Shown: positions 1 to 6,443 of the stretch, piece after piece
How positions within the stretch are numbered: position 1 is the first letter of the stretch
Layout: every line of letters starts with the position of its first letter
Assembly: GCF_035294165.1 (NCBI RefSeq)
Contig: NZ_DATGLN010000232.1
Location: 1 to 22,364 of the forward strand
Direction: 5' to 3'
Length of the DNA stretch: 22,364 bases
From: Chthonomonas sp035294165
GTDB taxonomy: Bacteria; Armatimonadota; Chthonomonadetes; Chthonomonadales; Chthonomonadaceae
The notes under the pieces: generated by a model
Told to the model about the DNA's origin: nothing
The model's database searches: none
Seen by the model: the letters and a program-made list of their open reading frames with translations, nothing else
Program-made: the position numbers and the translations under genes

Positions 1-1
1 T

Positions 2-30
2 TTGCAATTTTCTGTGGATTGTGATACAAT
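2..30 (+). promoter_or_regulatory. sigma-70 promoter of tRNA-Ser
   Basis: TTGCAA at 2-7 and TACAAT at 25-30 are separated by exactly 17 nt. The -10 ends 14 nt before the tRNA 5' end. Both hexamers differ by one base from TTGACA/TATAAT. This is read from the sequence; activity is inferred. Confidence 0.75.
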
Positions 31-44
31 ATAAAAGCACGTAC

Positions 45-136
45 GGAGAGATGGCTGAGTGGTCGAAAGCGGCTGACTGCTAATCAGTTGTAGGGGCGTA
101 TTGCCCCTACCCCGGGTTCGAATCCCGGTCTCTCCG
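45..136 (+). tRNA. tRNA-Ser (anticodon GCU)
   Basis: A class II tRNA that folds completely by eye. The acceptor stem is GGAGAGA (45-51) with TCTCTCC (129-135), discriminator G136. The anticodon stem is 72-76/84-88 with anticodon GCT at 79-81, reading AGC/AGU serine codons. The T arm is CCGGG-TTCGAAT-CCCGG (112-128). The variable region (89-111, 23 nt) forms an 8-bp perfect stem (90-97/103-110) with a 5-nt loop, as expected for serine and at the long end for bacteria. CCA is not encoded, so a CCA-adding enzyme must finish the 3' end. Confidence 0.97.
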
Positions 137-152
137 CTCTAAAGCAGTATTC

Positions 153-187
153 ACGGCACAGTTTATCCGCTGTGCCGTTTCCCTTTT
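153..187 (+). terminator. Rho-independent terminator after tRNA-Ser
   Basis: ACGGCACAG (153-161) pairs perfectly with CTGTGCCGT (170-178) around an 8-nt loop and is followed by a T-rich tract TTTCCCTTTT. It separates the tRNA from the transglycosylase gene starting at 215. Confidence 0.8.
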
Positions 188-214
188 AAAGCAGCTTGCT
201 CGGAACAGCGTTCT

Positions 215-1372
215 ATGCCACCAAGAAAAACAGTTCTCCTTGTTCTCCTGTGGGTTGGGTGGAGCGGCCTTTTGAGCCTTCAAAGCGCCAAAGCCAGCGA
301 TGGTGCCCACTATCTGCTCTTACGTGCCCGTGCCCACTACAATCCCGCACTTAGCCCGAAACAGGTCGAAGCCGATCCGGCCCACTATGAAGGATACGCA
401 CTAGAAGTGCAAGGCAAAGTAATGGGGTGGGCCGGCGGCGGCAACAACGTTACCGTGCTGCTTTTGCCGACAAACGATGTGAATGACCCTCTCTCTCTCA
501 ACGTCCCTGCCAATGAGAAGACTTTTTTTAGTGAACTGCAAGATATGGGCGGTGCAGCAACCATTCGCGTGCTGTTGCGGGTGGAGGCTCTCGAGGCCGG
601 CTCCAACATCCCCAAATATAGGGTGCTGGCCGCCGCTTTAGAGGACGATGTAGAGGCCGCATTAACCGACGCCAAAACGCAAGCCGAGGCGCAAAAGCTG
701 CAGAAGATGTGGGATAAAGCCCAATGGCTACAGGCCTTCCGCCGCTCACTGCCGCCCGATCTGCGAGGAAGTATGCCCGCTCGTGGTGGCGAAGTGCGAG
801 CGCCTCTTGCTGTGGAGGGAGATGCTAGCGTTCAAACGGCCGTCTACACGGCTGCGATGCCACCGGAACTCCGACCCATGTTTCTTCCCTACTTCCAATA
901 TATCGCTTCTCGAAACCCCTCTCTATCCGATCGAGATGTCGGCCTTATTACCTACTGTTTGCTTACCGACTCGTACCAGTTGCAGGTAGACCCGCGACTG
1001 ACCGTCTCCATGATTATCGCCGAGTCGGATTTCGATCCCAAGTGCACCTCCAACAAGGGCGCCATGGGGCTTTGTCAGCTGATGCCGGACGAGGTGCAGC
1101 GCTACGGCCTAACCAATGGCTACGACATCGCACAGAACATTTGGGGAGGCGTGATGGAGTTGCGAGAGTGTCTCAACCGCTATCAAGCCTACGCTGCTCC
1201 CGATGGCTCGCTTAGCGACGAGCAGATTCGGCTTGCTATGGCGGCCTATAACGCCGGCCCCGGCGCTGTGAAGAAATATGCGGGGGTTCCGCCGTATAAA
1301 GAGACGCAGGACTATGTTCGTAAGGTGTTGCGCTATTTTCACCAACTCTGCGGCACCGGTTCAACCCCATAA
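215..1372 (+). CDS. secreted lytic transglycosylase (SLT family) with N-terminal OB-like region
   Basis: A 385-residue exported peptidoglycan lytic transglycosylase, expected to cleave the MurNAc-GlcNAc bond in the envelope and release 1,6-anhydro-muropeptides. Residues 1-27 form a signal peptide (basic start, Leu/Val-rich core, SAKA end). The SLT domain covers about residues 250-380. It has the catalytic Glu270 in an ESDFDP motif, then S-x-x-GAMGLCQLMP, then LAMAAYNAGPGAV and the closing Y-x-x-x-x-x-YVRKVL. Residues about 45-150 contain YEGYALEVQGKVMGW followed by beta-type segments, which looks like an OB-fold-like (tRNA_anti-like) domain; that part is inference. A charged helical linker follows. 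No good Shine-Dalgarno is visible before ATG 215; the signal peptide supports this start. The gene is 18 nt upstream of trxB, probably in one transcript. Confidence 0.9.
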   Translation: MPPRKTVLLVLLWVGWSGLLSLQSAKASDGAHYLLLRARAHYNPALSPKQVEADPAHYEGYALEVQGKVMGWAGGGNNVTVLLLPTNDVNDPLSLNVPANEKTFFSELQDMGGAATIRVLLRVEALEAGSNIPKYRVLAAALEDDVEAALTDAKTQAEAQKLQKMWDKAQWLQAFRRSLPPDLRGSMPARGGEVRAPLAVEGDASVQTAVYTAAMPPELRPMFLPYFQYIASRNPSLSDRDVGLITYCLLTDSYQLQVDPRLTVSMIIAESDFDPKCTSNKGAMGLCQLMPDEVQRYGLTNGYDIAQNIWGGVMELRECLNRYQAYAAPDGSLSDEQIRLAMAAYNAGPGAVKKYAGVPPYKETQDYVRKVLRYFHQLCGTGSTP

Positions 1373-1390
1373 CCTCCTTAGGAAGGGAAA

Positions 1391-2383
1391 ATGTTGCATA
1401 AAGTAATCATTCTCGGCTCGGGGCCGGCAGGCTATACGGCGGCCATCTATGCCGGTAGGGCCAATCTGCGTCCTCTTCTCATTGATGGTGGCGTAGGGCG
1501 TGGGCAAGAGCTGCCCGGTGCCGGCGGCCAACTGATGATCACCACCGAGGTCGAAAACTACCCCGGCTTTGCCGAAGGCATTCAAGGGCCGGAGTTGATG
1601 ATGAATATGCGCAAACAGGCGCTTCGTTTTAACATTGAGCTGGTAGAGGATTTGGCCACCAAGGTGGACCTCTCACAACGTCCCTTTAAAGTTTGGGTCG
1701 GTGACACGGTTTATGAGGGCAAAACGTTGATTATCGCCACGGGCGCTGTGGCGAAGTGGCTTGGTCTGCCGGAAGAAAAACCGGTTTGGGAGGGCGGCCT
1801 CGGTGGGGCCGGCATTTCGGCTTGTGCCACCTGCGACGGCTTTTTCTTTCGAGGCAAGGAGGTGGCCGTAGTTGGAGGCGGAGACACGGCCCTGGAAGAG
1901 GCCATCTATCTTACAAACCATGCCACAAAAGTTACCGTTATCCATCGGCGGGATACGTTGCGCGCCTCCAAAATCATGCAGCAGCGCGCCTTCAGCAACC
2001 CTAAAATCGAGTTCATTTGGGATTCGGTGGTTGAGCGCGTGCACGATCCGGCTCTAAAAAGAGTAACCGGTCTCACCCTTCGGAATGTAAAGACGGGGGA
2101 GCGGCGTGAGCTGCCCGTATCGGGGTTGTTTGTGGCCATCGGGCACAAACCGAATACCGATCTCTTCGTGGGGCAACTCGAACTCGATGAAAACGGCTAC
2201 ATACGAACGCATCACGACGTTCGCACGAGCGTTTACGGGGTTTTTGCGGCGGGCGATGTGCAAGATCAGGAATATCGGCAGGCAGTAACCGCCGCCGGGT
2301 CGGGTTGTATGGCCGCCATTCAAGCAGAACGCCTTCTCGAACAAGAAGGCGATGCTATGCCCCAAACCAGCCCCGATTGGTAA
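1391..2383 (+). CDS. trxB: thioredoxin reductase (NADPH, FAD)
   Basis: A cytoplasmic flavoprotein disulfide reductase of 330 residues, close to the usual low-Mr TrxR length. It passes electrons from NADPH through FAD to a redox-active disulfide and on to thioredoxin. The FAD dinucleotide motif GSGPAG is at 9-14. The active-site Cys145-Ala-Thr-Cys148 is followed by DGFFFRGKEVAVVGGGDTA, which includes the NADPH-binding GGGD (162-165). The HRR phosphate-binding segment lies near 182. The C-terminal FAD motif is FAAGDVQD followed by the R-Q-A-V-T-A-A-GSG helix. The RBS AGGAAGGG (1380-1387) precedes ATG by 3 nt. Alkyl hydroperoxide and ferredoxin-NADP reductases are relatives, but length and CATC position fit TrxB. 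No thioredoxin gene is in the window. The stop is 10 bp from the end of the convergent aldo/keto reductase gene. Confidence 0.95.
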   Translation: MLHKVIILGSGPAGYTAAIYAGRANLRPLLIDGGVGRGQELPGAGGQLMITTEVENYPGFAEGIQGPELMMNMRKQALRFNIELVEDLATKVDLSQRPFKVWVGDTVYEGKTLIIATGAVAKWLGLPEEKPVWEGGLGGAGISACATCDGFFFRGKEVAVVGGGDTALEEAIYLTNHATKVTVIHRRDTLRASKIMQQRAFSNPKIEFIWDSVVERVHDPALKRVTGLTLRNVKTGERRELPVSGLFVAIGHKPNTDLFVGQLELDENGYIRTHHDVRTSVYGVFAAGDVQDQEYRQAVTAAGSGCMAAIQAERLLEQEGDAMPQTSPDW

Positions 2384-2393
2384 AGATTAATGA

Positions 2394-3593
2394 TCACTCG
2401 CTTTGGCTCAGGCGTTTCTGTGCCTCTCCTTGAAGCATTGCATGGGCCTCGCGCAGTATGTGTGGAATGCGATCTGCAAAGGGGCTTTGCGCCAGAGCCG
2501 AGCGTAGCTGGGCTTCATCGAAAGAGGCGGCATTGTTGCCGGGAAACCAGTGTCCTCCGTTGCCCAACAGGTTATAGCGCATCCGCCCCCATTCCACCAG
2601 ATCGAAGGCGCGTGCATAGGTCCAAAGGCGCAGTATCTCCATAACATTAACCTCACCGGGAACCTCATGGTACTCCGGAATCCCTTGCCACCATCCGTTC
2701 GCCCAGTCGCTTCCCACAACACGCTCTAGTTCTGCTCGCAGGCGTGCTTCGACCGGAGCGATGGCCTCCGGCAGCCGGTCATAAAAGTCGAGGGCGGCCA
2801 CGTGCTCGTCGAAGTCGGTGGGGCAAGCTGCGCCCACGCTCAGGGTATGCACCTGGGGGCGAGCTAAACAAAAGAGATCGTTGAACTGCATGGGGGTGAA
2901 GGGGGCACACAGGGCGATGATTTTGGCCGGTGGCCGATAGAGCATCCCGCCCTTATCCGATGGGGAGATGATGAACACGCCCATATCGTGACGCGCGGCG
3001 GCTTCAACGGCCGGCCAGTTCTGCTCGTTAACAAAGTACCAGTGAAGGTTCACGTAGTCGAACTCGCCGGTCTCAATGGCGCGTAGGATGACGCGACAAG
3101 GGGCGTGGGTGGAGAAGCCGATAAAGCGCACACGCCCCTCGCGCTGCAGACCCCGAGCCGCCTCTAAACAGCCCCCCTTGCGAAGAACCTGATCGAGCAA
3201 GGCGTCGTTATTGATACCGTGAAAGGCCAGTAGGTCTACATAGTCCAGTTTAAGATAGGCCATAGAGCGCCTGAAAGTTTGGAGGAAATCCGCCGGGTTC
3301 TCGGCAGGAGCCACCTTGGTCTGCACGATAAGTTTTTCACGAGGTAGCTTCGGAAGCACCCATCCAAGTTGCATCTCGCTGGTGCCGTAGCCGCGCGCCG
3401 TCTCGATGTGGTTAATGCCGAGTTCTAGGGCGCGATGGATGGTGGCCTCGAGGTTGGCCTGTCCTTCGCTTGGAATCTCTTCTGGCGGCACGTCCTGCCA
3501 TTTGTGTTGGTAGCGCATGCCGCCGCAGGAGAAGACGGGCATCGAAAGCTCCGTACGGCCAAAACGTCGGTAACGCATAGGTTTCTCTGGCAA
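2394..3593 (-). CDS. aldo/keto reductase, probable TTG start
   Basis: An NAD(P)H-dependent carbonyl reductase-like TIM barrel, 399 residues from the preferred start; the substrate is unknown. With that numbering the N-terminus reads MRYRRFGRTEL (strand 1), then GINHIETARGYGTSE with tyrosine 69, IVQTKV with lysine 93 and DLLAFHG with histidine 125. The usual acidic residue is Glu64 rather than Asp. The long C-terminal region (RYNLLGNGGHWFPG and after) resembles the COG1453-type branch, but no CxxCxxC iron-sulfur motif is seen. Start choice: AAGGAG at 3606-3601 lies 7 nt before TTG 3593, whereas ATG 3614 would place that SD inside the coding region and ATG 3578 is 22 nt away. The serine hydrolase gene ends 28 nt upstream, so the two are probably co-transcribed. 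Confidence 0.88.
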   Translation of the reverse strand: MPEKPMRYRRFGRTELSMPVFSCGGMRYQHKWQDVPPEEIPSEGQANLEATIHRALELGINHIETARGYGTSEMQLGWVLPKLPREKLIVQTKVAPAENPADFLQTFRRSMAYLKLDYVDLLAFHGINNDALLDQVLRKGGCLEAARGLQREGRVRFIGFSTHAPCRVILRAIETGEFDYVNLHWYFVNEQNWPAVEAAARHDMGVFIISPSDKGGMLYRPPAKIIALCAPFTPMQFNDLFCLARPQVHTLSVGAACPTDFDEHVAALDFYDRLPEAIAPVEARLRAELERVVGSDWANGWWQGIPEYHEVPGEVNVMEILRLWTYARAFDLVEWGRMRYNLLGNGGHWFPGNNAASFDEAQLRSALAQSPFADRIPHILREAHAMLQGEAQKRLSQSE

Positions 3594-3606
3594 CGTGTGT
3601 CTCCTT
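3594..3606 (-). promoter_or_regulatory. ribosome binding site that sets the TTG start of the aldo/keto reductase
   Basis: On the minus strand, AAGGAG (3606-3601) is followed by a 7-nt spacer and TTG at 3593-3591, which is in frame. The ATG at 3614 lies upstream of this site and has no SD of its own within the short gap after the preceding stop at 3622. Confidence 0.65.
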
Positions 3607-3621
3607 AGGTCCAAATTCGGT

Positions 3622-4770
3622 CTATTTGGAGGTTGTGGACGAACTCAGGTAGAAGTGGATGAGAGCGCTGGCTGCCGCATCGCAGGCTTCGGTAGCGCTT
3701 TCACCGCCGATATTGGTGGCGATGAGCACGGCGAAATCACGTTTTGGGGCCACCCATGCCACGCAGAAGTTCATCGTGTTGCTGCCGGCGTGAGTATAGA
3801 CGCGCCCGTCAGCCCAGGAACGATCGGTGATGATCCATCCGCCCGCATAGCTGCTGCCTGGGGAGGGAGCAAGGAGTTGTTGGAGAGTTGTGGCCTTCAA
3901 AAGTCCGCTGTGACCTTCCATCCCGCGCAAAACGCACCGAATGAACTTGGCCCAATCTTCTATGGAGCAGTGGACTTTTCCTGCCGGAGCGATAACGTCG
4001 GGGTTATCGCTTAGGGGGCCGGGCGAAATGGGAATCGGTTTCCCTTCAGGGCCAAGCACGTGTTGCCACGGGGCATCTAGCTGGTTTGAAGTTCCCATGG
4101 CGCCGAACCCGGCTGTGTTCATGTGAAGCGGGCGAAAGAGTTTTTGGGTAATGAGCGTTTCCCAAGAGGTATGGGTGATCTGTTCGAGGATGACCCCTAG
4201 TAGGGCGTAGTTGCGATTAGAGTAGAGAAAGGTTGTGCCGGCGGTATTCACAGGGGGATCGGACAAGATCATGCGGGCGTAGGCAAGCCGTTGCTCCATA
4301 GGTGTGCCGGGGAGGTGATGTAGGCTTTGAAACGTTTGTCTGGGGGGCCAGCTTTCCGCGGAAAACCCGCTGCGATGTTCCAGAAGCATACGAATGGTAA
4401 CGCTCCGATAGGCCGGTTGCATCTGGGCGACGAGTTGAGGGAGGGCTTGTGAAAGGGGGGTATCCCACTGAAGCTTTCCCTGTTCAACCAAAAGGGCAAC
4501 AAGAAAGGCGGTCATCGCCTTCGTGTCGGAGCCTAGATGGAATGGGTCGTCTAAGGTAACAGGCACATCGCTGTTGTACTTACGCACGCCAACGGCACCG
4601 ACGGCAAAAAGGCCTTTTGAAGTGACGATGCAGCCGGCTAGAGCGGGAAGGTTGTAATGCGTCTGAATTGGAGTTAGCAGGTTATTTAAGGATGATGGAG
4701 GCGGTGTAGCCACAGATAGATTTGGGCAGAGTGCTCCTAAGGTCACCAGGCTAAAGAAAAATAGTTTCAT
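3622..4770 (-). CDS. secreted serine hydrolase, class C beta-lactamase/DD-peptidase-like family
   Basis: 382 residues. The N-terminus MKLFFFSLVTLGALCPNLSVATP is a signal peptide, so it acts outside the cytoplasm. All three motifs of the family (Pfam beta-lactamase, COG1680) are present: Ser81-Asp-Thr-Lys84 as the nucleophile SxxK, Tyr183-Ser-Asn185 as YxN, and His327-Ala-Gly-Ser as the H/K-x-G motif. LLEHRSGF before YSN is also typical. Members include esterases, D-aminopeptidases, DD-carboxypeptidases and AmpC enzymes, so the substrate cannot be told from sequence and antibiotic resistance should not be assumed. SD is weak. A minus-strand -10 lies about 40 nt upstream. It is followed by the aldo/keto reductase on the same strand. 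Confidence 0.9.
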   Translation of the reverse strand: MKLFFFSLVTLGALCPNLSVATPPPSSLNNLLTPIQTHYNLPALAGCIVTSKGLFAVGAVGVRKYNSDVPVTLDDPFHLGSDTKAMTAFLVALLVEQGKLQWDTPLSQALPQLVAQMQPAYRSVTIRMLLEHRSGFSAESWPPRQTFQSLHHLPGTPMEQRLAYARMILSDPPVNTAGTTFLYSNRNYALLGVILEQITHTSWETLITQKLFRPLHMNTAGFGAMGTSNQLDAPWQHVLGPEGKPIPISPGPLSDNPDVIAPAGKVHCSIEDWAKFIRCVLRGMEGHSGLLKATTLQQLLAPSPGSSYAGGWIITDRSWADGRVYTHAGSNTMNFCVAWVAPKRDFAVLIATNIGGESATEACDAAASALIHFYLSSSTTSK

Positions 4771-4807
4771 AATGCTTCGATGGGTTTGAGTATCGGCTAT
4801 CGGGTTA

Positions 4808-4837
4808 ATTATACTTGATCCTTGTGTTTGGTGTGAT
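4808..4837 (-). promoter_or_regulatory. possible promoter of the serine hydrolase gene
   Basis: Read on the minus strand, TATAAT (4813-4808) is preceded after 18 nt by ATCACA (4837-4832), which matches TTGACA at four of six positions. It lies about 40 nt upstream of ATG 4770. The perfect -10 is seen; the -35 is weak. Confidence 0.5.
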
Positions 4838-4970
4838 ATACGAGCAGTAGGTCATATGGGCGTTCTTGTGGAGGATAGATGGAAGCTTAGGTGTTACTTT
4901 TCTTATTCTCTTTTGCAAGCGATCTCTCAGATGAAGACATGTAGGAGCATCTTCTTTAACTGAAGAGGAC

Positions 4971-4999
4971 TTGACAAGTCAGAAAAAGTACTCTATAAT
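4971..4999 (+). promoter_or_regulatory. full-consensus sigma-70 promoter of prepilin gene 1
   Basis: TTGACA at 4971-4976 and TATAAT at 4994-4999 are separated by exactly 17 nt: a perfect housekeeping promoter. Transcription should start near 5006, about 200 nt before ATG 5205. The 4771-4970 stretch upstream holds no gene that I can see. Confidence 0.9.
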
Positions 5000-5005
5000 A
5001 TAGAA

Positions 5006-5204
5006 ACAGAACAGAATATGATAGACCCAACCTGCGGTTTACAAGGATTTATGTGGTATGTGTTAGTCAGTGAAATAAATAAAGGAAGGGGGGATGTAAC
5101 AGGAACATAAAAAGAACAGAATCGAGCAGTCTCTCAACTCTTCGTTCAATGACCTATTAGGTCATCAAGCTCTGCTAGAAAACTGATGAGGAGGAAAAAC
5201 GAAA
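5006..5204 (+). promoter_or_regulatory. long 5' leader of prepilin gene 1
   Basis: About 200 nt between the inferred start point and the ATG. It contains an orphan SD-like tract AAAGGAAGGGGGG (5081-5093) immediately followed by ATG TAA (a start-stop pair). Blocks AAAGAACAGAA (5111-5121), GCAG (5126-5129) and TCTCTCA (5130-5136) recur in the same order in the leader of the second prepilin gene. There is a perfect inverted repeat ATGACCT-ATT-AGGTCAT (5149-5165), enclosed by AGCAG (5125-5129) and CTGCT (5172-5176). The true RBS is AGGAGG at 5189-5194, 10 nt before ATG. I do not recognise a known riboswitch class. Confidence 0.6.
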
Positions 5205-6053
5205 ATGCTCAAGAAAAAAGGTTTCACCTTAATCGAATTGCTCGTCGTCATCGCTATTATAGCGATACTTGCGGCGATTCTGTTTCCCGTCTTCGCGCAA
5301 GCGCGCGAGCGGGCACGATCGGCTGTGTGTATTAGCAACATGAAGCAGATCGGGTTGGCCTTGGCTATGTATGTACAGGACTATGATGAGATGATGCCTT
5401 CGGCCTTTGCCAACATTCCACCTATCAATGGAGGTGGGGGGTGGAGTCCCTTCCCGATCCCATATGAAATGCAGTTGATGCCATATGTAAAAAATGATTA
5501 TATATGGCATTGTCCGAGCGATGATGCCCCACGTGACAACAACTGGATCGGTTCCTTCTGGGACGGGAGTTATGCCGCCCGGCAGATTCCCCGATCCTAC
5601 GGTTATGTGGGCAATCTGAACACCTATCAGCACGATGCCATCGATCCGAATAGTCCTGACCCGAACACGGGTATGAGTGCTTGGGGACAGGGCTACTCAT
5701 TGGCGGGAATCGATAAGCCGGCAGAAACGATAGCGATCGTGGAATCTTGGGGGCTTTTCTCTAACGGGTTCGACGATGCTATGGTGGGAAGCCCATGGGG
5801 CGATCTGTTTACCAACTGCGACACCTCTAAGTTGGCAGGAAGGCAGTTCCCACCGGTTGCTCCTGTCGACTCTTATGTGAACGAACCATGTAAGGATTGG
5901 TATACCGGTGTACGTCCATGTCGTGGTCACTTCAACCAAGGCAACTACATCTTTGCTGACGGGCACGCGAAGGTGACGCGCTGGCCGGATGTACGCCACG
6001 ATGACTTCTGGCTGTTCAAGCGCAGTAAACCTACTCAGACTTTCAGCCCATAG
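5205..6053 (+). CDS. prepilin-like H-X9-DG (DUF1559-type) protein 1
   Basis: 282 residues. The leader MLKKKG is followed by FTLIELLVVIAIIAILAAIL, a classic type IV prepilin cleavage and membrane helix (Gly-1 at residue 6, Phe+1, Glu+5). After processing by a prepilin peptidase it would enter the membrane and possibly a pilus or pseudopilus-like structure. The hydrophilic body has the family signature His242-X9-Asp252-Gly253 (H...FADGH) near the C-terminus and the QIGLALAMYVQDYDE segment after the helix. ATG follows AGGAGG by 10 nt. The neighbour at 6444 is a paralogue of the same length, roughly four fifths identical by eye. The function of this family is not established; secretion or surface display is inferred. 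Confidence 0.93.
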   Translation: MLKKKGFTLIELLVVIAIIAILAAILFPVFAQARERARSAVCISNMKQIGLALAMYVQDYDEMMPSAFANIPPINGGGGWSPFPIPYEMQLMPYVKNDYIWHCPSDDAPRDNNWIGSFWDGSYAARQIPRSYGYVGNLNTYQHDAIDPNSPDPNTGMSAWGQGYSLAGIDKPAETIAIVESWGLFSNGFDDAMVGSPWGDLFTNCDTSKLAGRQFPPVAPVDSYVNEPCKDWYTGVRPCRGHFNQGNYIFADGHAKVTRWPDVRHDDFWLFKRSKPTQTFSP

Positions 6054-6069
6054 TTGTCTCGAAAGCAGG

Positions 6070-6110
6070 CGAGGGAGCATCGCGCATGTGCCGGTGCTCC
6101 CTCGTTTTTT
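6070..6110 (+). terminator. Rho-independent terminator after prepilin gene 1
   Basis: CGAGGGAGCA (6070-6079) pairs perfectly with TGCTCCCTCG (6095-6104) around a 15-nt loop and is followed by TTTTTT (6105-6110). It isolates this gene from its downstream paralogue. Confidence 0.92.
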
Positions 6111-6186
6111 ACCAGAGGCTACTCCCATTGAACCCCTTCTGCCAAGCAAGTGCATAGGAGGCGGTCTATTTTTGTCAAAAAAAGAG

Positions 6187-6215
6187 TTGACAGCAGCGTA
6201 AAACTGTGTTATATT
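6187..6215 (+). promoter_or_regulatory. sigma-70 promoter of prepilin gene 2
   Basis: TTGACA (6187-6192), 17-nt spacer, TATATT (6210-6215). The spacing and the strength of the -35 equal those of the first prepilin promoter. The start point is expected near 6222, about 220 nt before the start codon. Confidence 0.87.
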
Positions 6216-6221
6216 GTGTAT

Positions 6222-6443
6222 AGGATGCGCCTTGAACTAATGTTTTTAGAAGCATCGTTCCTTACCAAAGGTTGCCGATATCACTGAAAGGAGGTACTAA
6301 ATTTAATTTTAATTAAGTAAAGAACAGAAAAGTGCAGGGTTTCGATCTCTCAGAGATCATAATCAACGTTAACTCGCTTAACGAAAGGATGGGAAGTCGG
6401 ATTTTTCTTCCACTATACACAAAAATTCAAGGAGAAATAGAAA
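6222..6443 (+). promoter_or_regulatory. long 5' leader of prepilin gene 2
   Basis: About 220 nt. It contains an orphan SD-like GAAAGGAGGT (6286-6295) with no usable start codon behind it, 150 nt upstream of the gene. The blocks AAAGAACAGAA (6319-6329), GCAG (6334-6337) and TCTCTCA (6346-6352) match leader 1 in order. Three hairpins follow: GATCTCT-C-AGAGATC (6344-6358), CGTTAA-CTCGC-TTAACG (6367-6383) and GGAAG...CTTCC (6392-6411). The true RBS AAGGAG (6429-6434) lies 9 nt before GTG 6444. No standard riboswitch core is recognised. Confidence 0.6.

Noticed and set aside
194..215. GAAC-AGC-GTTC palindrome just before the transglycosylase start, resembling a LexA/SOS box
   Set aside because: The gram-positive-type LexA box needs a 4-nt spacer between GAAC and GTTC; here it is 3 nt, and the gene is not a typical SOS target.
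3622..4770. antibiotic-resistance beta-lactamase
   Set aside because: The SxxK, YxN and HxG motifs are shared with many esterases and peptidases; nothing in the sequence or context points to drug hydrolysis.
6319..6411. c-di-GMP riboswitch in the prepilin leader, suggested by pilin context and GAAAGGATGGGAAG
   Set aside because: The conserved GEMM-I core and tetraloop-receptor pattern could not be fitted, and leader 1 lacks the segment.
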